A stretch of 41,529 bases of DNA. Origin: a virus. The DNA lies in the IMG/VR virus record IMGVR_UViG_3300031759_000059, positions 1 through 41,529 of that record; one strand, written 5' to 3'. Made by a program: the position numbers and the translations under genes. Under the pieces are notes generated by a model, which saw only the letters and a program-made list of their open reading frames with translations, was not told where the DNA came from and made no database searches. Below are positions 34,438 through 40,540 of this stretch, piece after piece (position 1 is the stretch's first letter; every line of letters starts with the position of its first letter).

Positions 34438-34522
34438 TGGTGCCCCAAGAGAGACTTGAACTCTCACACCTTTCGGTACTTGCTTCTAAGACAAGCGTGT
34501 CTGCCAATTCCACCATCGGGGC
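34438..34522 (-). tRNA. tRNA-Leu(TAG)
   Basis: GCCCCGA/TTGGGGC acceptor, A73, CCA. Anticodon loop CTTAGAA; type II variable arm. Reads CUA. Confidence 0.94.
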
Positions 34523-34527
34523 AATAT

Positions 34528-34980
34528 TTAAACTGTTTCTTTTTTCTTTCTACCACCCTTACGATTAAGGGCAATTTTTCTTTTATGTTCTTCTGATTTA
34601 GGTTTACCTTTATTACCTGACCCATTGGTATTACCTTTTTTATTTTTACCATTCATTTTACAGGCTTCTTCATACCCATATTTGGCAACCATTCTATCCC
34701 AAGGACTATTATCTTTGCCCTGATCTATTCTATTTTCTTGTGCAGTGCCCCAATATAAATGTTTTGGGTTACTACACTTTTCATTGTTACAGGCATGGCA
34801 TATATGTATTTTATGTCCACTTGGGATACTCGTATCTAATACATGGGCCATTAGCCCTTTACAATAACTAGATAATCCACCTTTTTGTGGGCCACCTCTT
34901 TCTATGCAAGACTCCGTTAAAACTAAGTGTTGTTGCCTTGCTTCTTTAGATTGTTTAATATACTCTTCTATTAATAACAT
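34528..34980 (-). CDS. HNH homing endonuclease with NUMOD-like tail (150 aa)
   Basis: HNH core GHKIHICHACNNEKCSNPKH then LYWGTAQENRIDQG, with the zinc cysteines, the NN pair and the C-terminal His/Asn. The basic C-terminus KPKSEEHKRKIALNRKGG is a NUMOD3-type DNA-reading segment. It lies between tRNA genes and carries an AAGGAGA ribosome site and a late-like CTAAATAAA upstream. A mobile insertion in the tRNA array. Confidence 0.88.
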   Translation of the reverse strand: MLLIEEYIKQSKEARQQHLVLTESCIERGGPQKGGLSSYCKGLMAHVLDTSIPSGHKIHICHACNNEKCSNPKHLYWGTAQENRIDQGKDNSPWDRMVAKYGYEEACKMNGKNKKGNTNGSGNKGKPKSEEHKRKIALNRKGGRKKKETV

Positions 34981-35051
34981 TTTATATCTCCTTATGTTTA
35001 TTTAGCTAAACACATTGAAAAATGTCATTTATTGTAATTACCAAAATTAAT

Positions 35052-35127
35052 TGGTACATCTAACGAGATTCGAACTCGTGTTCCCGCCGTGAAAGGGCGG
35101 TGTCCTAGGCCTCTAGACGATAGATGC
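35052..35127 (-). tRNA. tRNA-Glu(TTC), copy 1
   Basis: GCATCTA/TAGATGT acceptor with G1-U72 wobble, A73, CCA. Anticodon loop CTTTCAC in stem CCGCC/GGCGG. Nearly the same as the copy at 41278. Confidence 0.95.
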
Positions 35128-35321
35128 ATTGTGTCCTGCTACCAGCACTACCTGGCCCAGAACTGAGCGGTTACTCTGTCCGTCTGTTTGCTTTGTGGTT
35201 AAAAACAGCAAAACACCCACGATACTTTCAAGGCTCCCGGCAATGGGACTTAGAGGTAGTCGCTAAACTTTATCGTGCGCACCCTGGCGTTATGGTATCA
35301 CCAATGACCCACTTTCTTTAA
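35124..35321 (+). CDS. Doubtful small plus-strand ORF between tRNAs (65 aa)
   Basis: The ORF reads MHCVLLPALPGPELSGYSVR, ALWLKTAKHPRYFQGSRQWD and KLYRAHPGVMVSPMTHFL. The composition is protein-like with normal charge, but the ATG lies in the 5' end of tRNA-Glu, no ribosome site is visible, and the surrounding array is all on the other strand. The 214-bp stretch 35128-35341 holds no tRNA that I can fold. It may instead be an RNA element or a remnant of a displaced gene. Function unknown. Confidence 0.3.
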   Translation: MHCVLLPALPGPELSGYSVRLFALWLKTAKHPRYFQGSRQWDLEVVAKLYRAHPGVMVSPMTHFL

Positions 35322-35341
35322 GGAAAAGTGTAACCTAGTGT

Positions 35342-35416
35342 TGGTTGCGGTCGCAGGACTCGAACCTGGTCTCCAGCTTATGAGGCTGGCGAGCTGCCAA
35401 TTGCTCCACCACCGCT
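35342..35416 (-). tRNA. tRNA-Met(CAT), initiator-like
   Basis: Ends GCAACCA like bacterial initiator tRNA, with an unpaired A1-A72 if the 5' end is at 35416. The D-arm (GTGGAGCAATTGGCAGCTCG) resembles tRNA-fMet. Anticodon loop CTCATAA. The anticodon stem lacks the three G-C pairs usual for initiators, and the outer T-stem pair is mismatched, so the assignment is tentative. Confidence 0.8.
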
Positions 35417-35422
35417 ATCAAC

Positions 35423-35662
35423 TTAAACGTTATTAACCCTAAGGTTAAGAACAAAATTCTCTACTAATAACTTAGTTACTGTGGCTAACAGTATTGCTTC
35501 ACCATCAGCACTATTGGTAAATTCTTCATACACTTCATAGGCTTGACTGCCAACGATTTGATAGATTCTATCTTTTTCTAAAGGCAGGCCTTCCCAATCA
35601 ATCATATCACTGAGCTCTACTTCTTTGGCCAGTTCAATAATCTCTTCTTGCGTATATTTCAT
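35423..35662 (-). CDS. Small acidic hypothetical protein (79 aa)
   Basis: Starts MKYTQEEIIELAKEVELSDM, helical and acidic, with DWEGLPLEKDRIYQIVGSQA and a long hydrophobic-patterned helix EAILLATVTKLLVENFVLNL. No family recognised. The ATG directly follows the TATAAT of a perfect promoter, so transcription would begin inside the first codons; either the start is elsewhere or the promoter mainly serves the tRNA behind it. Confidence 0.6.
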   Translation of the reverse strand: MKYTQEEIIELAKEVELSDMIDWEGLPLEKDRIYQIVGSQAYEVYEEFTNSADGEAILLATVTKLLVENFVLNLRVNNV

Positions 35663-35691
35663 ATTATACTGCCTTTTAGTGACTATGTCAA
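35663..35691 (-). promoter_or_regulatory. Sigma70-type promoter abutting the 79-aa gene
   Basis: TTGACA (35686-35691), 17 bp, TATAAT (35663-35668), immediately followed by ATG. Confidence 0.8.
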
Positions 35692-35698
35692 ATACTTA

Positions 35699-35773
35699 TG
35701 GTCCGGCGTGAGGGAATCGAACCCCCAACTAGGGAGTAGAAATCCCCTGTTATATCCATTTAACTAACACCGG
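35699..35773 (-). tRNA. tRNA-Arg(TCT)
   Basis: CCGGTGT/ACGCCGG acceptor, A73, CCA. Anticodon stem GGGGA/TCCCT with loop TTTCTAC, reading AGA. Confidence 0.9.
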
Positions 35774-35775
35774 TT

Positions 35776-35852
35776 TGGTGGGCCCACCTGGACTTGAACC
35801 AGGAATCTCCAAATTATGAGTTTGTTGCTTCAACCAATTAAGCTATAGGCCC
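35776..35852 (-). tRNA. tRNA with CAT anticodon, probably Ile2 (reads AUA after lysidine modification)
   Basis: GGGCCTA/TGGGCCC acceptor, A73, CCA. Anticodon loop CTCATAA. The arms and 3' half (GGTTCAAGTCCAGG, GGGCCCACCA) resemble bacterial tRNA-Ile2 more than elongator Met. Decoding depends on host TilS, so this is an inference. Confidence 0.8.
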
Positions 35853-35859
35853 TGTAAAA

Positions 35860-35933
35860 TGGAGCGGGATAAGGGAATCGAACCCTCACCAAAAGATTGG
35901 AAATCTCTTGTTCTGCCATTAAACTAATCCCGC
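35860..35933 (-). tRNA. tRNA-Gly(TCC)
   Basis: GCGGGAT/ATCCCGC acceptor, T73, CCA. Anticodon loop TTTCCAA. First gene behind the promoter at 35953. Confidence 0.95.
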
Positions 35934-35952
35934 ATTAACCAAACAAGCATAT

Positions 35953-35981
35953 ATTATACGCTCATTTGGCCGCTGTGTCAA
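35953..35981 (-). promoter_or_regulatory. Sigma70-type promoter of a tRNA operon (Gly-Ile2-Arg)
   Basis: TTGACA (35976-35981), 17 bp, TATAAT (35953-35958), minus strand. The -35 box overlaps the last codons of the YkuK-like gene. Confidence 0.85.
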
Positions 35982-36448
35982 CCATTTACTACGTGATGTA
36001 GACGGTCTGCCGCATAGCTAGCCGCAAACGCATTTGGTTTAACCAATGGTATGACATTACAGGTACCACGGATATAACCAATTGCTTGTTGCACCACACA
36101 GCTTGACCCATGCATTTCATCAGGGTTAATGTCTAAGTGAACTTCAACTTCACGATCTTCTAATACTTCGTGCAGTTTAAGGTATAGTTCTGAAATCTTA
36201 TATACTTCGTTCATTAGACGCATAGCTGGACGACTACGCTTTTGATCATAGTCAACTTCAACTGAGCTTTCACCAAAGATCTTACAGCCGTTTTTACCGT
36301 TAAGGTGTACAACCACTGCCAAGGTGTATTCAGCATACCATTTGCCATTTTTACGGAAACGACGGCTGTCTCCACCAATGTAGACTTTGGTTTCTGCGCT
36401 CTGTGATTCTATGTAATCACGGACATAATTGATGTCTAATTTTTTCAT
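35978..36448 (-). CDS. YkuK/DUF458-type RNase H-like protein (156 aa)
   Basis: VYIGGDSRRFRKNGKWYAEY at the N-terminus is the Asp-bearing first strand of an RNase H fold. YTLAVVVHLNGKNGCKIFG and VEVHLDINPDEMHGSS supply the next acidic residues, and the C-terminal KPNAFAASYAADRLHH is typical of the YkuK/DUF458 family. Likely a nuclease or nucleic-acid-binding protein; family members have no firm role. It lies between tRNA-Phe and the tRNA-Gly operon promoter. Confidence 0.8.
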   Translation of the reverse strand: MKKLDINYVRDYIESQSAETKVYIGGDSRRFRKNGKWYAEYTLAVVVHLNGKNGCKIFGESSVEVDYDQKRSRPAMRLMNEVYKISELYLKLHEVLEDREVEVHLDINPDEMHGSSCVVQQAIGYIRGTCNVIPLVKPNAFAASYAADRLHHVVNG

Positions 36449-36468
36449 GTTATACCTTTATTTAACGT

Positions 36469-36544
36469 TGGTGCTACCTCTTGGACTTGAACCAAGCACA
36501 CCCGACTCTTCAGGCCGGTGCTCTACCAGATGAGCTAAGGTAGC
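36469..36544 (-). tRNA. tRNA-Phe(GAA)
   Basis: GCTACCT/AGGTAGC acceptor, A73, CCA. Anticodon loop CTGAAGA in stem CCGGC/GTCGG. It sits 3 bp from the phosphatase gene. Confidence 0.93.
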
Positions 36545-36546
36545 AT

Positions 36547-36975
36547 TTAAACTAAACCTAAATAGTGCATTAGCTTGTGTTTGACCATCAAGTTAGGAAT
36601 ACGAAATTTCTCTGTATCTCTAAACCCAATCATAACGCCAACTTCTGCTACTGCACCACTGCGTGCTACACCCATATGGCAGTGTACCACTACATTCATA
36701 TGTTCATTCCATGCTTCACGTAATGCTTCAGCAATACCTTTAGCATCTTCATTGGTAATTGCTGCATCATACAAACAACCGTCAGGCTCATTGTCTTCTA
36801 CGTCTAGGAAGTAGAACTGATAGGTCTTACGGAACTGATGTTTAGGCGTTGGAAACTCTACACCAGGATCTACAATCTGGATCAGCATACTGTTGAAACC
36901 TGGGTCGTAGTGATATCCCTTGCGAACATCATCAAGACTAATATTTTCAATCCACGGTTTCATCATCGTACTCAT
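36547..36975 (-). CDS. Dual-specificity protein phosphatase-like protein (about 142 aa)
   Basis: The P-loop HCHMGVARSGAVAEVGV matches HCxxGxxRS, with Cys as nucleophile and Arg binding phosphate. It follows NEHMNVVVHCH in the usual strand. The start is taken at ATG 36975 (MSTMMKPWIENISLDDVRKG); ATG 36966 is possible, and the longer frame to 37050 runs through the upstream gene. It overlaps the 127-aa gene. Possible substrates are host Ser/Thr/Tyr phosphoproteins, RNA 5' ends or phosphosugars; none is shown. Confidence 0.85.
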   Translation of the reverse strand: MSTMMKPWIENISLDDVRKGYHYDPGFNSMLIQIVDPGVEFPTPKHQFRKTYQFYFLDVEDNEPDGCLYDAAITNEDAKGIAEALREAWNEHMNVVVHCHMGVARSGAVAEVGVMIGFRDTEKFRIPNLMVKHKLMHYLGLV

Positions 36976-37330
36976 CCTTATAATATTCTGGGTGTTTAGC
37001 ACGGACAGCAAGATGCGTACCCATTGCCGCACCACAGCTAAACCGATCACCCTCTTTGAACTTTCTGCCGTTAAGTTTGAACGGCTTTAGAACTCTATCG
37101 CCATTCCACTGACCACGTTGGATATGAATGTAACCTAGCTCGCCTAACTGCTCACGCAAACGGGCAAACTCTGGGTGGTCTTCTGAACTTGTGCTACTAC
37201 ACTTACCTTTACCTTGTAGGATTAATAGCAGTTCATCATTGGTTGGCACACGACCATTATTCGTATAAGAATTCCATTCTTTATGAATAGTCACACTAGT
37301 CATATACTCTGGGTTAATTGTAAAGTCCAT
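36947..37330 (-). CDS. Hypothetical protein (127 aa)
   Basis: The start is taken at ATG 37330 (MDFTINPEYMTSVTIHKEWN), which overlaps the previous stop as TAATG with an AAGG site before it; GTG 37339 would add three residues. A middle CSSTSSEDHPEFARLREQLG segment is followed by YIHIQRGQWNGDRVLKPFKL and GDRFSCGAAMGTHLAVRAKH. This resembles a small DNA-binding or regulatory module but no family was recognised. Part of the overlapping operon of small genes reading to the phosphatase. Confidence 0.6.
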   Translation of the reverse strand: MDFTINPEYMTSVTIHKEWNSYTNNGRVPTNDELLLILQGKGKCSSTSSEDHPEFARLREQLGELGYIHIQRGQWNGDRVLKPFKLNGRKFKEGDRFSCGAAMGTHLAVRAKHPEYYKDEYDDETVD

Positions 37331-37524
37331 TATGCCCACCTTAACAAGAATAAAGTAAATTCATCTTCGTCCATTTCTACATATTTTCGTTTACTGGCGT
37401 AATGTTGCCAGGTAAACTTATATCCTAGGTCAGACAAAAATGTTATCCAATTAATATAGTCTTGCCTATAAAATTCTTTACACAATTTTGGAAACTCATT
37501 AACACTAAAATTAATCTTATTCAT
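37330..37524 (-). CDS. Small hypothetical protein (64 aa)
   Basis: Reads MNKINFSVNEFPKLCKEFYR, then QDYINWITFLSDLGYKFTWQ and YVEMDEDEFTLFLLRWA. It is helical and aromatic-rich. It overlaps the next gene by TAATG and lies 5 bp from the 71-aa gene. Function unknown; it could be a small takeover protein. Confidence 0.55.
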   Translation of the reverse strand: MNKINFSVNEFPKLCKEFYRQDYINWITFLSDLGYKFTWQHYASKRKYVEMDEDEFTLFLLRWA

Positions 37525-37529
37525 TCAGT

Positions 37530-37745
37530 TTAAACTTTCCTGCCTTTGAACTTGGTATCTTTAGTACCACGACGTTTATACCAACCATATGGTTCACCGT
37601 TGGGTAATAGACCATCTATAACTCCTGCGACGCCCATTTCTCCTACAAACACAGGAGGCTCCTCAACATGTGTACGAAGAGCTTCTCGTGTCTCAACCCA
37701 ACTTGGTTGTTGCTTAGAAGTCATAGTCTTTTGATTCATATTCAT
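37530..37745 (-). CDS. Small hypothetical protein (71 aa)
   Basis: Starts MNMNQKTMTSKQQPSWVETR; internal ATGs at 37739 and 37724 are possible. It contains GVAGVIDGLLPNGEPYGWYK and a basic end TKDTKFKGRKV. No recognised family. It overlaps the 117-aa gene by 32 bp with the listed start, or by 11 bp with ATG 37724. Confidence 0.5.
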   Translation of the reverse strand: MNMNQKTMTSKQQPSWVETREALRTHVEEPPVFVGEMGVAGVIDGLLPNGEPYGWYKRRGTKDTKFKGRKV

Positions 37746-38067
37746 TTGCTTGTAGTATTTCCCAAGTCATAGACTTTTGGAACTGTTCGTAAGCAGAACC
37801 TTTACGCAACCAATCAGCAACAATATCTTGGCTACCCCAACTACCTGGCGGAGCAAAGTCCTGTAGCCATAGTGAATATTCTTTTAAGCGTGTTTTGTTC
37901 CAATGGTCTGCACGTGCAATAACATCGGTCCACGGATCGCAACTTAACAAACTGGTTAAGAAACTACCTGGTGGTAGAGCATATAAGAAATAGTTCTTAA
38001 GTGCTTCTTGACTTACATCAGGTAAATCACTTAGACCATTCCAATCAAATTTGGTTTTCATATTCAT
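37714..38067 (-). CDS. Hypothetical protein (117 aa)
   Basis: Starts MNMKTKFDWNGLSDLPDVSQ after a GAGG ribosome site. The middle (SLLSCDPWTDVIARADHWNK, YSLWLQDFAPPGSWGSQDIV) is Trp-rich and looks globular. No motif identified. The operon order is 54-aa, 85-aa, 117-aa, 71-aa, 64-aa, 127-aa, phosphatase, with overlaps at most joints. Confidence 0.6.
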   Translation of the reverse strand: MNMKTKFDWNGLSDLPDVSQEALKNYFLYALPPGSFLTSLLSCDPWTDVIARADHWNKTRLKEYSLWLQDFAPPGSWGSQDIVADWLRKGSAYEQFQKSMTWEILQANEYESKDYDF

Positions 38068-38302
38068 GCCCTCGCCTTCCTAGTTCATCAATTAAGCCTG
38101 CGTAGGCTAAAGTAGTTTCTTGTCCTAATGCTTCTAGCATGTTAATACAGTTAATAATATAACCTGTTTCCATATCAGATATTAGTAATACCTTGCGTTC
38201 TTTAGTTAGCCATGTTGCATAGTGCATTCTGCGGTACTCTTTAAAGTCCGCATTGTCAGGTGTGCTTAATATATCCCAGGCTAATTGTTGTTCTTCAGTC
38301 AC
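38045..38302 (-). CDS. Hypothetical protein, GTG start (85 aa)
   Basis: Begins at GTG 38302 directly after the stop of the 54-aa gene (TGA-GTG), reading as MTEEQQLAWDILSTPDNADF. Then EYRRMHYATWLTKERKVLLI and NMLEALGQETTLAYAGLIDE. Helical; no family recognised. Translation is probably coupled to the 54-aa gene. Confidence 0.6.
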   Translation of the reverse strand: MTEEQQLAWDILSTPDNADFKEYRRMHYATWLTKERKVLLISDMETGYIINCINMLEALGQETTLAYAGLIDELGRRGHEYENQI

Positions 38303-38467
38303 TCAGAAACTCTCATCTGCTGTGGCATACATATATTCAATATGTTTGACCTGATCGTGCCATTCAGCAAATCGTTCAACAGTCCACTGCCCAGATAATA
38401 CCATAGCATAGGCTGTTTCAGCATCTTCTGCTTCTTGGAACTTGGTGTATGTATTTTTATTTTTCAT
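38303..38467 (-). CDS. Small hypothetical protein, predicted leaderless (54 aa)
   Basis: Reads MKNKNTYTKFQEAEDAETAY, then WTVERFAEWHDQVKHIEYMY. The ATG lies six bases after the TATAAT at 38474-38479, and no ribosome site precedes it, the same geometry as at 14643 and 21965. It is first gene of a seven-gene early-type operon reading to the phosphatase and tRNA-Phe. Function unknown. Confidence 0.6.
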   Translation of the reverse strand: MKNKNTYTKFQEAEDAETAYAMVLSGQWTVERFAEWHDQVKHIEYMYATADESF

Positions 38468-38473
38468 ATGTGT

Positions 38474-38502
38474 ATTATACAGTCATTTAATCAAAATGTC
38501 AA
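38474..38502 (-). promoter_or_regulatory. Sigma70-type promoter, leaderless configuration
   Basis: TTGACA (38497-38502), 17 bp, TATAAT (38474-38479), then ACACAT and ATG. It starts directly after tRNA-His. Confidence 0.85.
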
Positions 38503-38503
38503 G

Positions 38504-38578
38504 TGGGGTGTCTAACGGGGTTCGAACCCGTGATGCAGGAATCACAATCCTGAATGTTACCGCTACATTATAGACACC
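38504..38578 (-). tRNA. tRNA-His(GTG)
   Basis: An encoded G(-1) pairs with C73, then GTGTCTA/TAGACAC acceptor and CCA. Anticodon loop TTGTGAT in stem CAGGA/TCCTG. The G(-1):C73 pair is the histidine identity element. Confidence 0.95.
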
Positions 38579-38580
38579 AT

Positions 38581-38654
38581 TGGAGCAGGATACGAGAATC
38601 GAACTCGTGACTAGACGTTGGCAACGTTTCGTTTTACCATTAAACTAATCCTGC
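38581..38654 (-). tRNA. tRNA-Gly(GCC)
   Basis: GCAGGAT/ATCCTGC acceptor, T73, CCA. Anticodon loop TTGCCAA; one A-C mismatch in the anticodon stem. Confidence 0.92.
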
Positions 38655-38662
38655 ATTAAAAC

Positions 38663-38740
38663 TGGAGCCCCCAGAGAGATTCGAACTCCCCACCTTTTGG
38701 TTCGTAGCCAAATGCTCTAATCCAAATGAGCTATGGAGGC
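38663..38740 (-). tRNA. tRNA-Arg(ACG)
   Basis: GCCTCCA/TGGGGGC acceptor, T73, CCA. Anticodon loop CTACGAA in stem TTTGG/CCAAA. Needs A34 to inosine for full CGN reading. Confidence 0.94.
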
Positions 38741-38741
38741 A

Positions 38742-38818
38742 TGGTAGCAATAACTAGATTCGAACTAGTGACCTTATCCGTATGAAGGATCTGCTCTGGC
38801 CAGCTGAGCTATATTGCT
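38742..38818 (-). tRNA. tRNA-Met(CAT), elongator-like
   Basis: AGCAATA/TATTGCT acceptor, A73, CCA. Anticodon loop TTCATAC. Type I D-arm (AGCTCAGCTGGCCAGAGCAG). The third CAT species of the array; Met rather than Ile2 is inferred. Confidence 0.85.
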
Positions 38819-38826
38819 ATGTTGGA

Positions 38827-39402
38827 TTATTTACGGACTATGAGCATTTGGATCTTTTCTCCAAATACTCCACAATTTAATAAGCTAGTTGGATACATAC
38901 CACAGACTTCGTTGATAGCCTGTTGTACTCCTAACATGTCTGAATCATGACAAAGTATGATTGCTTCATCTTCTGATAGTGTCATGGATTTAATAATATC
39001 ATTTTTGGCCATCTCGTATGAATGATCGCCATCAATGAATGTAACACCAAATTTAACATCATTGATTTCATCTAATAGGTATTCACTTGAATTAGTAATC
39101 AATTGAGTTCTTTTATCAATTATATTTGCTATATCTTTTGGCAATAAGTTTTCCACATCAATTGAATATAATTTACCTTTATTATTGTCCGTTAAAGCAC
39201 CACATATAGTCAAAGTTGATGTGCCATAACTACGGCCTATTTCTAATACATTTTCTGGTTTTTTAGAATAGATGATTGAATATAAAAATAGTATATCATT
39301 CTTAGAACATTTAGCATGCCCAGATGGGACCAATTCCAAAAAATCATCTAATCGATGAATGAAATCTGGATATGAGCCGTCAATAAAATCCATTGTTAAC
39401 AT
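38827..39402 (-). CDS. Class I SAM methyltransferase-like protein (191 aa)
   Basis: VLEIGRSYGTSTLTICGALT is the SAM-binding motif I (E-I-G-x-x-x-G), followed by KLYSIDVENLLPKDIANIID as motif II and VTFIDGDHSYEMAKNDIIKS, a Methyltransf_24-type DGDHSY motif. The start may be ATG 39402 or 39393. It lies alone between tRNA genes. It could methylate a sugar, a small molecule or tRNA; the family usually acts on small molecules or glycans. Confidence 0.85.
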   Translation of the reverse strand: MLTMDFIDGSYPDFIHRLDDFLELVPSGHAKCSKNDILFLYSIIYSKKPENVLEIGRSYGTSTLTICGALTDNNKGKLYSIDVENLLPKDIANIIDKRTQLITNSSEYLLDEINDVKFGVTFIDGDHSYEMAKNDIIKSMTLSEDEAIILCHDSDMLGVQQAINEVCGMYPTSLLNCGVFGEKIQMLIVRK

Positions 39403-39424
39403 AGTATATATTTACATTTATTCT

Positions 39425-39496
39425 TGGAGCACAGGGCCGGATTTGAACCGGCGGCTTTAGGGATTTGCAGTCCCCGCCATTAGGCCACTCTGGTAC
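39425..39496 (-). tRNA. tRNA-Cys(GCA), acceptor stem imperfect
   Basis: Anticodon loop CTGCAAA in stem GGGGA/TCCCT; a perfect T-stem GCCGG/CCGGC; T73 and CCA. The acceptor GTACCAG against CCTGTGC has two mismatches (positions 5 and 6). Confidence 0.8.
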
Positions 39497-39509
39497 CGTT
39501 GCGTAAAAA

Positions 39510-39583
39510 TGGCTACCCCACACGGATTTGAACCGCGACTAAGAAGTTTGGAGCTTCGCGTGCTGCCGTTACACTATGGGGTA
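39510..39583 (-). tRNA. tRNA-Trp(CCA)
   Basis: TACCCCA/TGGGGTA acceptor, G73, CCA. Anticodon loop CTCCAAA. Confidence 0.94.
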
Positions 39584-39591
39584 ATTGATTG

Positions 39592-40194
39592 TTAATGGTG
39601 GCCTAGTGTCCACCCTTTTTCTAAATATTCATTTATATCATCAGCTTTAATAAAACTAGATACTGTACCATTGTTCATCATCTTTCGTCCTAGCTGTGCC
39701 TTTGCTAGCGCATTTCTATGTGTATCTGTTTTAGGGATATCTTTGTTTATGCGTGATGCGTGTTTTCTAAATGCGTCTGGGTCTTGTTTTGCCCAATTAT
39801 TAACAGAACATTTTCTTCTTTTTTCATCTGTTGTTCCTTGGGCAAGGGCAGACAATCTTATTTTTTCAATCGACTCTTGCGAATGTTTTTTACCAGAAAA
39901 TGCACCCACAATGCCTGGATTACCACCCGAGCCGCCTATTTTGAAATTGTATGTATTTGTATCCTTAACAAATTCTTCATTTACTATTTCGCGTTCTTTA
40001 TTAAACATGTCTTGTTTATTGTCAAACACATGTAAAATCTCTTTAGTAAAATTTTGCTTTCCGTGTTTAGAAATAGCACGCTTAAGATACTTTCCGGACC
40101 CTAAGTAATCGTCATTCAACTCTTTAGTTTGGTGCGATCCGACATAAATTTTATTATCGATTAAATTTGTAGTCTTGTATATAATATAGAACAT
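39592..40194 (-). CDS. GIY-YIG homing endonuclease (200 aa)
   Basis: The start is taken at ATG 40194 (MFYIIYKTTNLIDNKIYVGS) with a GGAGAT site; the longer frame to 40239 runs through a late promoter. The domain has YIIYKTTN...IYVGSHQ as the GIY-YIG pair, YLGSGKYLKRAISKHG with Arg, and the metal Glu in MFNKEREIVNEEFV. The C-terminal half (AFSGKKHSQESIEKIRLSAL, THRNALAKAQLGRK) is NUMOD-type, and the last residues EYLEKGWTLGHH are typical of phage GIY-YIG genes. Mobile insertion in the tRNA array. Confidence 0.9.
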   Translation of the reverse strand: MFYIIYKTTNLIDNKIYVGSHQTKELNDDYLGSGKYLKRAISKHGKQNFTKEILHVFDNKQDMFNKEREIVNEEFVKDTNTYNFKIGGSGGNPGIVGAFSGKKHSQESIEKIRLSALAQGTTDEKRRKCSVNNWAKQDPDAFRKHASRINKDIPKTDTHRNALAKAQLGRKMMNNGTVSSFIKADDINEYLEKGWTLGHH

Positions 40195-40210
40195 TTTTAT
40201 CTCCACTATA

Positions 40211-40219
40211 TTATTTATA
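40211..40219 (-). promoter_or_regulatory. T4-type late promoter (TATAAATAA) of the GIY-YIG gene
   Basis: TATAAATAA on the minus strand, 16 bases before the ATG at 40194, with a GGAGAT site between. This supports the shorter gene. Confidence 0.65.
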
Positions 40220-40249
40220 CAAAACTGCTGTGCTACCATTTTAATTAGG

Positions 40250-40365
40250 TTGGAGTTGTCCCCCAGGATGCCCGTAGCCCTATGCGTCCATAGGGTTCAC
40301 TGGTAAATTCCAGCTATAAGTGGAGTTTTCTCCTACTTATCGTAGGACTCGCATGCTCCGGACTG
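40250..40365. ncRNA. Possible structured RNA between GIY-YIG gene and tRNA-Gln
   Basis: The 140-bp gene-free gap 40239-40378 is rich in inverted repeats: CCCTATG/CATAGGG (40278-40295), CTGG/CCAG (40300-40313), GGAG/CTCC (40322-40333), overlapping CCTAC/GTAGG (40332-40346), and closing GTCC (40258) with GGAC (40363). No known RNA class was recognised. Confidence 0.4.
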
Positions 40366-40378
40366 TTCTTTATTTATT

Positions 40379-40452
40379 TGGCAGGCCCACCTAGAATCGA
40401 ACTAGGACTAACAGGATCAAAACCTGTTGTGCTACCACTACACCATGAGCCA
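40379..40452 (-). tRNA. tRNA-Gln(TTG)
   Basis: TGGCTCA/TGGGCCT acceptor with a U1-U72 mismatch (a weak 1-72 pair is usual for Gln), G73, CCA. Anticodon loop TTTTGAT in stem ACAGG/CCTGT. Confidence 0.93.
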
Positions 40453-40464
40453 ATTAAACTTTTT

Positions 40465-40538
40465 TGGTGCTCTCACCAAGAATCGAACTTGGAATACATC
40501 CTTACCATGGATGCGTTATGCCACTTAACTATAAGAGC
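40465..40538 (-). tRNA. tRNA-Thr(GGT)
   Basis: GCTCTTA/TGAGAGC acceptor, A73, CCA. Anticodon loop ATGGTAA in stem CATCC/GGATG. Confidence 0.93.
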
Positions 40539-40540
40539 AT

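Noticed and set aside
34464-34652. 62-aa ORF ending in PDGGIGRHACLRSKYRKV
   Set aside because: The end is the tRNA-Leu D-arm region read as protein, and the rest overlaps the HNH gene in another frame.
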